This document shows positions 27,592 through 36,563 of a stretch of 64,000 bases of DNA, piece after piece; position 1 is the stretch's first letter, and each line of letters opens with the position of its first letter. Source of the DNA: Holophagales bacterium (GTDB taxonomy: Bacteria > Acidobacteriota > Thermoanaerobaculia > Multivoradales > JAGPDF01). Location of the stretch: positions 4,433,501 to 4,497,500 of the forward strand of contig CP064972.1 of the NCBI GenBank assembly GCA_016699405.1. Reading direction: 5' to 3'. The translations under genes were made by a program, and so were the position numbers. The notes under the pieces were generated by a model. It ran no database searches and was not told where the DNA came from. It saw nothing but the letters and a program-made list of their open reading frames with translations.

Positions 27592-29781
27592 TCAACGGCC
27601 GCCGTGATCTCGCACCAGGTGGCTGGCACCTTGGAGGGTGGCACCTTGGAGGGTGGAGAGCGTGCGGCGGGCGAGCGCGGCGGTCTCCGCGTCGGGACGC
27701 CGTGCCACCATCGCCTCGAGCACCTCCTCGACCTCGCGCCGTCCGTGCCCCGTCAGCCCGAGCACCAGGGCCAACCGCGAATAGGCCTGGGTCGCCGTGG
27801 GAAACGCCGCGATCTCCCGTCGGAACGCCTGCTCCGCCTCGCCGAGGCGGTCGACTCTCCCCAACGCCTCGCCGCGCAGGAACTCCAGGTCGGCGACCGG
27901 CTCGCCCCCTTCTCCTCGCCGCCGCTCCTCCGCCGCGTCGAGGATGGCGAGCGCCTCCTCGGGCGCACCGGCACGCAGCCGCAACTCGGCACGGATCGTC
28001 GCCGCTCCCGGCCAGGCATCCGGCGTCTGCTCCGCTCGCCTCGCCGCCTGCTCCGCGCCCACCGGATCTCCCTTCGCCATCGCGATCCGCGCCAGCAGCA
28101 GCTCAGCCGCTCCCGGCTGTCCGGCGGCTCCTGCCCGCGCATGGCGCTCCGCCTCGTCGAACCGCCCGAGCTCGAGCTGCAGGCGGGCCATCGGCAGCAC
28201 CAGGCCGCTCGCCAGCGCCGGCGAAAGTGCACAGGCGCGCTCGTACGCCGACAGCGCCTCGGCCGGCCGGCCGGCGCGCGCCGACACTTCGGCGAGCGCC
28301 ACCTGGGCGTCGAAGAGCTCGGGGCTCTCCCGCAGCACCTCGCGCAGACCGCTCGCCGCCGCCTCGTTCTGGCCGGCCGCCGCCAGCCGCAAGGCGGAGC
28401 TCAACTGCGCGATCAGGTGGATCCGCGCGCGGGGCGCCGGCAGGTCGCCGCCGCTCGCGTGCGTCGCCGAGCCGCCGAGGTAGCCGAGCGACCGCATCGC
28501 CGCGACCTCCTCGGCGTTTCCCGTCCCGGGCGGTTCGTACGCACCCCGCTGCCGCGCCAGCGCCGCCGCGAGCTCCCGCACCCGTTCCGGTTCGGCGGCG
28601 CTCCTCTCCTCGAGCTCGCGCGGATCGGCACGCCAGTCGTAGAGCTCTCGTCCGCCCCCTTCGATGAGATGGAAGCGGGTGGCCAGGAGTCCCGTCTGCT
28701 CGCTCCATCCGAGGTGGATCCGCGGATAGTAGGTCTCGGCGTAGAGGCCACGCTCGGCGCGCCGCGTCAGCCGCTCGCCGTCGAGCAGCGAGCGCTCGCC
28801 CACCGCCGCCGGAGCCGCCACGCCGACGAGGCGCGAGAGCGTCGGCGCCACGTCGATCAGGGCCACCGGCGTGTCCACCGTCTCGCCGCCGCGCTCTCCT
28901 TGCGGCAGTTTCAGCAGGAGCGGAACGTGGAGCGCCCAGCGGTTGAGCAGGATGCCGTGCTCGGCCTCGCCGTGCTCGCCGAGCCCTTCGCCATGATCGG
29001 AGAGCAGCACGACGATCGCCCGATCGTAGATCCCGCTCGCCCGCAGCGCGCCGAGGAAGCGACCGACCACCGCATCCGCGGCGGCGATCTCGGCGTCATA
29101 CGGATCGGCGAGGCGCGCGGCGAACGGCGCCGGGGCGGCGTAGGGCGTGTGCGGCTCGTAGAGGTGCAGCCAGGCGAAGAAGGGACGATCTCCCTGCCGG
29201 CCGATCCAGGCGAGCAGCCGATCCGCCGCCATCGACCCCGGGCGCTGTGCCGCACCGGCCGCCGCGGCGAGATCCGCCCGCACCCCTGGTAGCTCGTCGT
29301 CGTAGAAGTCGAACTCTCCCCCCAGCCCGCTCGCACCGCGCAGCACGTAGGCGGAGACCGCCGCACCGCGCGCGTAGCCGGCTGGACGGAGCCAGCTCGC
29401 CAGCGTCGGGTGACTCGCTCCGTCGTAGGCATAGCCGAGGTTGTCGCGCACGCCGTGCTCGACCGGCGTCAGGCCGCTGAGAATCGAAAGATGCGCCGGC
29501 AAGGTCAGCGGACAGGGTGAGAAGGCGTTGGCGAAGCGAATCGACTCGCGTGCCAGCACGTCGATCGCCGGCGTCTCTCCCCGGGTGTAGCCCCAGGCCG
29601 GAAGATGGTCGGCGCGCAGCGTGTCGATCGACACCAGGACGATCGGTGCTCGGCGGTAGGTCGGCTCGTTCGCCGGCCGCGAGCCCGGCGCGCAGGCGAG
29701 GTGAGCGAGCAAGGCCCCGAACAGCGCGAGCGCGGGCCAGCCGAGGGCACGGCCGGTGGATCTCGAGTCGTTTCGCTTCAC
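27592..29781 (-). CDS. Sulfatase/alkaline-phosphatase-fold lipoprotein with TPR repeats
   Basis: The start was set at GTG 29781, preceded by GAGGAGGTACGGC. The 729-residue protein has a lipoprotein-type signal (LLAHLACAPGS) and an alkaline phosphatase superfamily domain: VSIDTLRADHL (metal site), SPCPLTLPAHLSILSG (nucleophile region, Thr or Ser, no CxPxR sulfatase motif) and LLSDHGEGLGEHGE. From about residue 460 it has TPR-like helices. It follows the TonB receptor gene, so a role in processing a substrate taken up by that receptor is possible. The last ~15 residues (STLQGATLQGASHLVRD) are encoded by REP-like tandem repeats, so the original C-terminus was probably replaced when the RAYT locus formed. 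Confidence 0.85.
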   Translation of the reverse strand: MKRNDSRSTGRALGWPALALFGALLAHLACAPGSRPANEPTYRRAPIVLVSIDTLRADHLPAWGYTRGETPAIDVLARESIRFANAFSPCPLTLPAHLSILSGLTPVEHGVRDNLGYAYDGASHPTLASWLRPAGYARGAAVSAYVLRGASGLGGEFDFYDDELPGVRADLAAAAGAAQRPGSMAADRLLAWIGRQGDRPFFAWLHLYEPHTPYAAPAPFAARLADPYDAEIAAADAVVGRFLGALRASGIYDRAIVVLLSDHGEGLGEHGEAEHGILLNRWALHVPLLLKLPQGERGGETVDTPVALIDVAPTLSRLVGVAAPAAVGERSLLDGERLTRRAERGLYAETYYPRIHLGWSEQTGLLATRFHLIEGGGRELYDWRADPRELEERSAAEPERVRELAAALARQRGAYEPPGTGNAEEVAAMRSLGYLGGSATHASGGDLPAPRARIHLIAQLSSALRLAAAGQNEAAASGLREVLRESPELFDAQVALAEVSARAGRPAEALSAYERACALSPALASGLVLPMARLQLELGRFDEAERHARAGAAGQPGAAELLLARIAMAKGDPVGAEQAARRAEQTPDAWPGAATIRAELRLRAGAPEEALAILDAAEERRRGEGGEPVADLEFLRGEALGRVDRLGEAEQAFRREIAAFPTATQAYSRLALVLGLTGHGRREVEEVLEAMVARRPDAETAALARRTLSTLQGATLQGASHLVRDHGGR
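27617..27654 (-). repeat. REP-like 15-mer followed by a 15-bp tandem repeat, inside the sulfatase 3' end
   Basis: AGGTGGCTGGCACCT (27617-27631) is the perfect consensus. From 27625 the 15-mer GGCACCTTGGAGGGT occurs twice in a row (27625-27639 and 27640-27654). All of it is translated as TLQGATLQGASHL at the end of the sulfatase. It lies 40 bases upstream of the RAYT start codon, the usual place for RAYT target sequences. Confidence 0.75.
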
Positions 29782-29820
29782 GCCGTACCTCCTCGTCGAA
29801 CGACGCTCGAACGAAGAAGA

Positions 29821-29856
29821 CCCCACCCGCCGTCCCGAACCGGACGGCGGATGGGG
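29821..29856 (-). terminator. Terminator between the TonB receptor and sulfatase genes
   Basis: CCGCCGTCC (29827-29835) pairs with GGACGGCGG (29842-29850), and the stem is extended by CCCCA/TGGGG outside one mismatch. On the minus strand TCTTCTTCGTTC follows. It should end or attenuate the receptor transcript before the sulfatase start at 29781. A second hairpin, GGAGCCGG/CCGGCTCC, lies at 29869-29888. Confidence 0.65.
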
Positions 29857-29913
29857 GCGAAGGAGGTGGAGCCGGAGCGCCGGCTCCTCCCGGGAGGACG
29901 AGTCACCTGGGCG

Positions 29914-32817
29914 TCAGAAGCGGATGCCGAGCGACGCCTGGAAGGTGCGGGCCTGCTGATACGTGTCGTTCGTCGCCGTACCGAAGGTCGCGGCCGGAAT
30001 GTAGCCGGTCGGCAGTCCGTCGGCGTCGAGCGGGCTCGTCGGATCCGCGCGAACGGTCGTCGCGAAGGTGACGAGGTTCTGCTCGTTGGTCAGGTTGCGG
30101 ACCTCGAGCTTCAGCCACGGCTCGACCGTCTTCCAGATCGGCAGAGCGTAGTTGAGCGACAGGTCGAGGGCCTGGATGGTGTCGAACTCTCCGGCTCCGC
30201 GCTCGCCGAAGAAGAGGTTCTGGCTGCACGGCACGCCGTTGGGCGAGGCCGGGCAGACCGCATAGCCGGCGGCCGACCAGCGGGCCAGCTCCTGCGAGGA
30301 GAACGGCCGGTTGTTCGCCACGTAGCTGAAAGTCAGCGGCGAGTCGTAGCGGTAGAGCAACCCGAGGTCGAGCGCACCGAAGTGGCCGAAGTCGAGGCGG
30401 TAGGTGGTCCAGAGCCGGATCTTGTCGGCCTCGAAGTCGTTGAGGCGACCGTCCGGGTTCACCCGCGCGAGCGAGTAGAGCTCGGGGTAGTTGCCGATCA
30501 GCGAGCTGGTCCCCGGAGTGTTGGCGCCTTCACCCTCGAAGGTGCCGTCGTTCTTGAACTGGTGGGTCCAGTGACCCTCGACCCGCCAGGCGTCGGTGAT
30601 CGGATATCCGCCCTGCAGCTGCACGGCCTGGTACTCGCGCTTCGGCAGGTTGCTGTTGCGCAGCACCGTGTTGTCGACTTCGCCGAAGCTCTCGCCCTGG
30701 TAGACGATCTCGGTCTTGCCCGTCGTCGTGTCGATGAAGTTCTCGACGAAGTCCTTGACCTTGCGCGCGGTGTAGACCGCCTTCAGATAGCCGCCGCGCG
30801 GCAGGCCCACACCCGCCGAGAGAGTGAACTCTTGCGTCGTCGGCGACTTGAGGTTGTCGGCGACGAAGACGTTCGAGGTCGGGAAGTTGGCTCCGACGAT
30901 CTGCCAGTTGGTCTGATCGTAGGCCGGGGCGAAGTCGACGCCCTGGCCGCTCGGGCCGAGGTAGGCGTAGTAGACCAGCGCCGGATTGCCCACCGGCGAG
31001 TTCTGGCTGAACTGCCCGTCGGAGTAACGACCGGCGTACTCGGCGTAGGTGACGTCGAACTTGTACTTGCCGTCCCCCTTCAGGTCGAAGGAGGCTCCGA
31101 GGCGCGGCACGATGGTGTCGGTGTCGACCATCTGGATGCCGCCGGTCGCTTCGCTGCGCACCTTCTCGTAGCGCGCACCGAGGTTGAACGACCAGTGACT
31201 GCTGAGGCTCCAGCGGTCGTTGACGTAGAACGAATCGGTCGTGATGTCGATCTTGGCGCCACGGGTCGGGATCCAGTTGAGGATCAGGTTCTCGCCGGTG
31301 TTCCAGATCGGGATGTAGCGCCCCTGGCTGTCGAGCGTCGGCGTTCCCGGCGCCCCGACGTAGTCGGCGTAGAAGACGTAGCCGGTGGCGGTCTGCGAGT
31401 TGCCGCCGACGTTCGTCGAGGTGAAGCGCTCGAAGCCGGCCTTGAGGTCGTGGCTGCCGAGGCTCTCCGACGCCTTGAAGTAGGAGAGCGCGCCGGCGAG
31501 CTGCTGGTTGTCGCGATCCTCCGGATCGGTGGCGTCGAAGTAGACGGCGTTGTAGTGGTTGCCGTCCAGGGTGAAGAACGGCGAGTCCTTCGGGATCGTC
31601 AGCGTGCCTTCCGGCAGGCTGCGGCGGAAGCCGAACTTGCGCTTCGAATACTGCACCTCGCCGAAGAGGCTCGGGCTGAGCACGCCGTTGTAGCGCAGCG
31701 CGATCAGGTCGTTCGGCAGCTCGCGGTCCTCGATCGCCCGCGGGTCGATGGTGAAACCGAACGAGCGGCGGCCGAACTGCGAGGTGGTGTTCTCGATGTA
31801 GCTCGCGGTCAACGAGTGGTTGGCGGCGATCGCACCGGTGAGCTTGGCCTCGTAGCGCCGGTCCTCCTGGGTGACGACGTAGGGCGAGCCGATCCGGTTG
31901 AAGGTGCCCTGCGTCGAGGTATCGGCGCTGCGCCCGGCGACGAAGAACCAGAGCCGGTCCTTCACCACCGGTCCGCCGAGGACCGCCGAGTAGACCTTGT
32001 CCTGCTTGTCCGCGCGCGTGATGCCACGGTCCTTCTCGAAGGTGCTCTCGGTCGTCCAGGCCGGGTTGGTGAGGTCGGTGCGCACCGCGCCGGTGAAGAT
32101 GTTGCCGCCGCTCTTGGTGATCGCGTTGACCACGCCGCCCGAGAAGCGCCCGAACTCGGCCGAGATCCCCGAGGTCATCACCTGGGTCTCCTCGATCGCG
32201 TCCTCGATGAACAGGTTGTTCGGGCTGCCGAACTGGTTGTCGTTGACGTCGACGCCGTTGATCAGGAACAGGTTGTCGTAGGCGAAGCCGCCGGAGATCG
32301 TCACCTGGTCGGCGTTGGGGGTGTTGTCGGTGAGGCCGGGAGAAAGCTCGGCGATTCCCGCCACCGTCCGTGCGGTGGCCAACTGGTTGATCGTCTCCGC
32401 CCGGTAGTTGGCACCGACGGTCACCGTCTCGAGCACCGACGGCGTCTCGCCGGTGACGACGATCGTCTCCTGCGCCGCCGCCACCTCCATCGTCGCGTCC
32501 GCCCGCGCGGTGCCGCCGAGCGGCAGATTCGCCGTGCGCTCGACGGCGCTCATCCCGTCCAGCCGGAAGGCGACCTTGTACTCGCCCGGCGGCAGGCCGC
32601 GGATGACGAAATCGCCGTTGATCGCCGTCGACGCCGTGCGCTCGCCGATCAGCGCCTCGGAGGTGACCGTCACCGTCACACCGGGCAGGGGCGAGCCGTC
32701 GTTGCTCTGCACCGTGCCGATGAGGATGCCGGTCTGGGAGCCCTGCGCCCAGGCCTGCCCCGCGCTCAGGGCGAGGACGAGGGCCAGACTCAGGATCGAG
32801 AGGATGCTGCGTCTCAT
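29914..32817 (-). CDS. TonB-dependent receptor with N-terminal carboxypeptidase-regulatory-like domain
   Basis: A 967-residue outer-membrane receptor. It has a signal peptide (SAGQAWAQ), then a CarboxypepD_reg-like domain of about 80 residues (GTVQSNDGSPLPGVTVTVTS, INGDFVIRGLPPGEYKV). A plug domain follows (ETIVVTGETPSVLET, VTISGGFAYDNLFLINGVDVND, FGRFSGGVVNAITKSGGN), and then a long beta-barrel ending TFQASLGIRF with the terminal aromatic residue. This Oar-like layout is abundant in Acidobacteriota. AAGGAGG stands before the ATG at 32817. The substrate is unknown; the sulfatase downstream suggests a glycan or phosphorylated or sulfated ligand. Confidence 0.9.
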   Translation of the reverse strand: MRRSILSILSLALVLALSAGQAWAQGSQTGILIGTVQSNDGSPLPGVTVTVTSEALIGERTASTAINGDFVIRGLPPGEYKVAFRLDGMSAVERTANLPLGGTARADATMEVAAAQETIVVTGETPSVLETVTVGANYRAETINQLATARTVAGIAELSPGLTDNTPNADQVTISGGFAYDNLFLINGVDVNDNQFGSPNNLFIEDAIEETQVMTSGISAEFGRFSGGVVNAITKSGGNIFTGAVRTDLTNPAWTTESTFEKDRGITRADKQDKVYSAVLGGPVVKDRLWFFVAGRSADTSTQGTFNRIGSPYVVTQEDRRYEAKLTGAIAANHSLTASYIENTTSQFGRRSFGFTIDPRAIEDRELPNDLIALRYNGVLSPSLFGEVQYSKRKFGFRRSLPEGTLTIPKDSPFFTLDGNHYNAVYFDATDPEDRDNQQLAGALSYFKASESLGSHDLKAGFERFTSTNVGGNSQTATGYVFYADYVGAPGTPTLDSQGRYIPIWNTGENLILNWIPTRGAKIDITTDSFYVNDRWSLSSHWSFNLGARYEKVRSEATGGIQMVDTDTIVPRLGASFDLKGDGKYKFDVTYAEYAGRYSDGQFSQNSPVGNPALVYYAYLGPSGQGVDFAPAYDQTNWQIVGANFPTSNVFVADNLKSPTTQEFTLSAGVGLPRGGYLKAVYTARKVKDFVENFIDTTTGKTEIVYQGESFGEVDNTVLRNSNLPKREYQAVQLQGGYPITDAWRVEGHWTHQFKNDGTFEGEGANTPGTSSLIGNYPELYSLARVNPDGRLNDFEADKIRLWTTYRLDFGHFGALDLGLLYRYDSPLTFSYVANNRPFSSQELARWSAAGYAVCPASPNGVPCSQNLFFGERGAGEFDTIQALDLSLNYALPIWKTVEPWLKLEVRNLTNEQNLVTFATTVRADPTSPLDADGLPTGYIPAATFGTATNDTYQQARTFQASLGIRF

Positions 32818-33312
32818 TGCTGCCTCCTTCCATCGCTCGTCTCGGGGCGGCGTCCGGCTCGTCCCCGAATCGTTGTCGACCGTCGCGGCTCCTGGCGATC
32901 CCGGACGACCGCCGCCGCGTTCTGCGCTGCGGAGCGCGTCGCCGACCCCGGGTCGAACGAGCGCCGCTTCGACGGCCGTGATCGGCTGGTGTCGCCGCAG
33001 CACCGGTCCTCAACGCAATGGCTCTGCCCGCGAGACCCGTCACCGGGCCTTTCAGGGACGACCCGGAAGCGTTGCGGGACGAGCGGTCGGAGCGCCGTGG
33101 CGAATCGCGGTGCGAGCCGGTCGCCTGCGCTCGTCTCGCCGCTCGCCTCGGCCCGTCCGGGTCCAAGCATTTGAAGAAGAGCGCCGCGGCGAGAACGAGC
33201 CCCTCGCGACTCGTCCCGCGACAGCGACGAGTCGCCCCGCGATCACGACGACTGGTCAGAATCGGCGATCGATCCGTCGCCGTGGAGCAACGATTCAGCG
33301 GGGTGGAGCCGT
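32818..33312. other. Intergenic region upstream of the TonB receptor gene
   Basis: There is no gene here that I can support; short frames on the plus strand are Arg-rich and look like shadows. The one clear structure is a 10-bp perfect inverted repeat, GCGACTCGTC (33206-33215) and GACGAGTCGC (33226-33235), with a 10-base spacer and about 75 bases after the LytTR stop. It has no U-tract on either side, so an operator or an mRNA 3' hairpin is more likely than a classical terminator. Confidence 0.5.
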
Positions 33313-34122
33313 TCAGCCGGCGTCGTCGGAAGCGATCCCGACGGCGGCCTCGAAGCGCTCGCGATAGGTTCGGCTCAAGGTCAGCCGCTCGCCGCTGTCG
33401 AGCACCACCGCGAAATCGCCGCCGGCGAGGCGGTGCAGCTCACGGACGCGGTCGAGCTGGACGATCACCGAACGATGGATGCGCAGGAAACGGCGCGGGT
33501 CGAGCTGCTCTTCGAGCGCCGAGAGGGTCTGGCGGAGCAGCAGGCGGCGCTCGCCGAGATGCAGGCGCACGTAGTTTCCGGCGGCCTCGAACCAGTTGAC
33601 CTCGTCGGCGTGAACGAAGTCGATCCGTCCGCCGTCGCGCACCAGGAGACGATCGAGCGTCCGCGGCGGGCTCGCCAGCTCGGCGAGCAGCGAGCGCAGG
33701 CGCCGGTCGAGGTCGTCTGCGCTGTCGCGCCGCTCGCCCGCCCGCTCCTCTTCGGCCGCCCGCTCGCGGGCTCGCGCCACGGCCTCGTGCAGGCTCGACG
33801 ATTCGACCGGCTTGAGCAGGAAGTCGAGCGCGTGGACGCGAAAGGCGCGGATCGCATACTGATCGTGCGCGGTGACGAAGACCACCTGCGGCCGCCGCTC
33901 GCGCGGCAGCCGCTCGAGCAGCTCGAAGCCGTCCTCGCCCGGCATCTGGACGTCGAGCAGCAGAAGGTCGACCGGCCCCGAGGCGAGCGCCGCCTCGGCT
34001 TCGGCGGCCGAGGCGCACTCGCCGACCACCTCGACACCGGCCTCGGAGGCGAGCAGGCGGCGCAGGCGATGTCGCGCCAGCGGCTCGTCGTCGACGACCA
34101 GGACTCTCAGGCGCGATTCCAT
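33313..34122 (-). CDS. LytTR-type response regulator (LytR/AlgR family)
   Basis: A 269-residue protein with a receiver domain (VLVVDDEPLARHRL, phospho-acceptor Asp in LLLLDVQMPGEDGFELL, VTAHDQYAIRAF, and the lysine in LLKPVE) and a C-terminal LytTR DNA-binding domain (LLVRDGGRIDFVHADEVNWFEAAGNYV, FLRIHRSVIVQL, LTLSRTYRERFE). It is the last gene of a three-gene signalling operon and overlaps the kinase gene by 16 bases. Targets are unknown; the TonB receptor gene lies next downstream on the same strand. Confidence 0.95.
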   Translation of the reverse strand: MESRLRVLVVDDEPLARHRLRRLLASEAGVEVVGECASAAEAEAALASGPVDLLLLDVQMPGEDGFELLERLPRERRPQVVFVTAHDQYAIRAFRVHALDFLLKPVESSSLHEAVARARERAAEEERAGERRDSADDLDRRLRSLLAELASPPRTLDRLLVRDGGRIDFVHADEVNWFEAAGNYVRLHLGERRLLLRQTLSALEEQLDPRRFLRIHRSVIVQLDRVRELHRLAGGDFAVVLDSGERLTLSRTYRERFEAAVGIASDDAG

Positions 34123-35258
34123 GAGACCTCCGCAGGGCAGGGTGGCGCCGGTCGCGTCTCGCGCCGGCGAAGCGGCAGCTCGAGTCGCACGCGGTAGCGT
34201 TCGGGAGAGCTTTCGACGACGCAGCGCGCGGCATCGCCGTAGAGCTCGGCGAGTCGGCTGCGCGTGTTCGCCAGGCCGAGGCCGGAGCTCGGGCGCGCGG
34301 AGCCGCCGCCGGACGGCCCGGCGCCTTCGTCGGGTCCGTCGTTCTCGACCGAGAGCTCGAGGCCCGCCCCCGCCCGGCGCGCGGCGATCCGCAGATGGCC
34401 GAGCCGCGAGCGCCGCGCCAGCCCGTGCCGCATCGCGTTCTCCACCAGCGGCTGCAGGACGAGGCCCGGGACGGCGGCGTCGGCGAGGCCCGACTCGCTG
34501 TCGAAGACGATCACCAGCCGGTCGCCGAAGCGCACCCGCTCGATGTCGAGGTAGCGCTCGACGAGCGCCAGCTCCTCGCCGAGCGAGGTTTCCGGATCGC
34601 TCGCCGTGGCGAGCGCCGCGCGCAGGAGGCCGGCGAGGCGCTGCACCATCGTCCCGGCCGCGGCGACGTCGAGCCGCAGTAGCTCGGCGATCGAATTCAG
34701 GGTGTTGAAGAGGAAGTGCGGGTGCAGTTGCATGCGCAGCGCGGCGAGGCGCGCCTCGGCGAGCTGCTCGGCGAGGCGCGAGGTCTGGACCTCTCGCCGC
34801 GCCAGCTCGCGCCGCCGCTCCATGCGCAGGTGCGCCACCAGCACGAACAGGTAGGTGAGCACGTCGAAGTGGAAGTCGGCACGCAGCTCGGCGCCCCACG
34901 ATGCCGCGGAGAAGAAGTCGGTGGCGCCCTCGCCGGCAGCGGCGGCGCGCAGGCTGGCCAGAGCGAGCATCGCCGCGGCGTGGACCAGCGCGAAGACCAC
35001 CGCCGCCCCGACGTGAGCGAGCCAGCGGGCGGGGCGCACCGGCCTGCCGAGGGGCAACGCACGCCCGAGGCGCACCACGACGAGCGCCAGCATTCCCCAG
35101 ATGGCCCAGTACGGCACGCAGAGCGCCAGGGCCTCGCTCCAGGCCACCGGCGTCGCGTCGACCGCCCCGGCGGTCACCAGCCGGCTGGCGAAGAAGACGC
35201 CGAGGCCGAGCCAGACCAGGGCCCACCGCGCCGCCTCCGCCCAGGTGGGAGGGCTCAT
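34107..35258 (-). CDS. LytS-type sensor histidine kinase
   Basis: A 383-residue protein with four or so N-terminal membrane segments, a cytoplasmic helix with ARLAALRMQ, and the His_kinase domain motif LHPHFLFNTLNSIAELLR (about residue 175) holding the phospho-acceptor His. The ATPase domain has VENAMRHGLAR (N box) and SGLGLANTRSRL (G box). It should phosphorylate the regulator encoded next. Its ATG overlaps the stop of the upstream paralogue by four bases (ATGA). Confidence 0.95.
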   Translation of the reverse strand: MSPPTWAEAARWALVWLGLGVFFASRLVTAGAVDATPVAWSEALALCVPYWAIWGMLALVVVRLGRALPLGRPVRPARWLAHVGAAVVFALVHAAAMLALASLRAAAAGEGATDFFSAASWGAELRADFHFDVLTYLFVLVAHLRMERRRELARREVQTSRLAEQLAEARLAALRMQLHPHFLFNTLNSIAELLRLDVAAAGTMVQRLAGLLRAALATASDPETSLGEELALVERYLDIERVRFGDRLVIVFDSESGLADAAVPGLVLQPLVENAMRHGLARRSRLGHLRIAARRAGAGLELSVENDGPDEGAGPSGGGSARPSSGLGLANTRSRLAELYGDAARCVVESSPERYRVRLELPLRRRETRPAPPCPAEVSWNRA

Positions 35259-36421
35259 GCGACCCGCTCCCGCCGGGTCCAGACCCGCACCCCCGTCGCG
35301 GCGAGGTCGGGCGCCGCGGGCTCGACCTCCGGGCCCGCATCCCCGGGCAGCGACAGGCGCACGGACGAAGCTCCCCCCGTCGCCGCAGTCGATTCGACGA
35401 GCTCGACCGCAGCGGCCGGATCGCTGGCGCGCAGCCGGGCGCGCGCCGCGACGAGCGCCTCGGCGAGCGCCGGTCCGGCCGAGAGGGCTCCTCCGCTCGC
35501 CCGCAGCTGCAACTCGATCTCCAGGCGCCCCCCCAACGGCTGCGCGGTCAGATGCAGGGCCAGCCCGGCGACCTCGCGCGCATCGCGCACCGCGGCCTCG
35601 GCGAGCGGCTGGAGCAACAGCCCGGGCACCAGGGAGAGCGTCGAGCGGGGGTCCACCGCCGAGACGAGGGGCAGCGGGGCGCCGAGTCGCGTGCGCTCGA
35701 TCTCGAGATAGCGCTCGAGCAGCGCGATCTCCTCGCGCAGCGGCACGCTCGTCTCGTCGCCGAGGTCGAGGACGCTGCGCAGGTACGCGGCGAGTCGCAG
35801 GACCAGCCGCTCGGCCGCTTCGACGTCATCGTGCATCTGCACGCCGACCGCTTCCAACGTGTCGAACACCAGCGGCGGTCGGACCTGCAGACGCAGCGCC
35901 GCGAGCCTCGCCTCGGCCAGCTGTTCGGCGAGGCGTGCGGCCGCGAGCGCCCGGTCGTCGGCCCGCCGCGCGAAATCGATCGCCTCCCAGGAGAGCAGGA
36001 TCAGCCCGTAGATCGCCACGTCGGTGTGGAAGTGCCAGCGGAAGGCCCGCTCGAGGTTGCCGGAGAAGTCGAACGGCCGCCCGTCGGCGAGCAGGGCGTT
36101 GGCGAGCCAGAGGGGCAGGAGCAGCACGAGCAGGTGAATCGCCGCCATCGCCAGCCCGATCGGCAGATGACGGAGCAGGCGCCCGGGCCAGCCCGGACCC
36201 GAGAGCGGCCAGCGTCGGGCGAGACGCACCGCTGCCAGGCTGAAGACCCCCCAGAGGAGATAGAACGAGAGCTGGAAGACCGCCGCATTGACCCAGACCC
36301 ACCGCGTGTTGGCCGGATTCCAGCTCCAGGTCGGGGCGATCCAGGCCGCTCGCACGGTGAAGAACAGGCCGAGCCCCAGCCAGACGGCGAACCAGGCGAG
36401 CAGGCGGCGTTTCGATCCCAT
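35255..36421 (-). CDS. Degenerate LytS-type kinase paralogue lacking the phospho-acceptor histidine
   Basis: A 388-residue protein with the same layout as its neighbour: N-terminal membrane segments, then ARLAALRLQVRPPLVFDTLEAVG. Where active LytS kinases have HPHFLFNT, this reads RPPLVFDT, so the acceptor histidine is gone. The N box (VENAMRHG in the neighbour) has become AEAAVRDARE, and no glycine-rich G box is visible. The reading frame is intact and tightly coupled to the kinase gene, so it is probably a pseudo-kinase sensor or partner that works with the active kinase, not a dead gene. Confidence 0.85.
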   Translation of the reverse strand: MGSKRRLLAWFAVWLGLGLFFTVRAAWIAPTWSWNPANTRWVWVNAAVFQLSFYLLWGVFSLAAVRLARRWPLSGPGWPGRLLRHLPIGLAMAAIHLLVLLLPLWLANALLADGRPFDFSGNLERAFRWHFHTDVAIYGLILLSWEAIDFARRADDRALAAARLAEQLAEARLAALRLQVRPPLVFDTLEAVGVQMHDDVEAAERLVLRLAAYLRSVLDLGDETSVPLREEIALLERYLEIERTRLGAPLPLVSAVDPRSTLSLVPGLLLQPLAEAAVRDAREVAGLALHLTAQPLGGRLEIELQLRASGGALSAGPALAEALVAARARLRASDPAAAVELVESTAATGGASSVRLSLPGDAGPEVEPAAPDLAATGVRVWTRRERVA

Positions 36422-36563
36422 GACGAGCTCTTCCCCTCCTGTACGTACCGGAGGCTAATTCGATCTGCCCCACCCTGGGGGCAGGAGGGGACGAACCGCG
36501 CGTCCGGCGGGACGAGCCGTGCCCGCGCGGGGTGAACCGGCCCGACCATGCCGGCTCCCGCGC

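Noticed and set aside
33018..33599. Plus-strand frame of 193 codons upstream of and into the LytTR gene
   Set aside because: Arg/Ser/Pro-rich composition without motifs, and it overlaps the end of the regulator gene in antisense.
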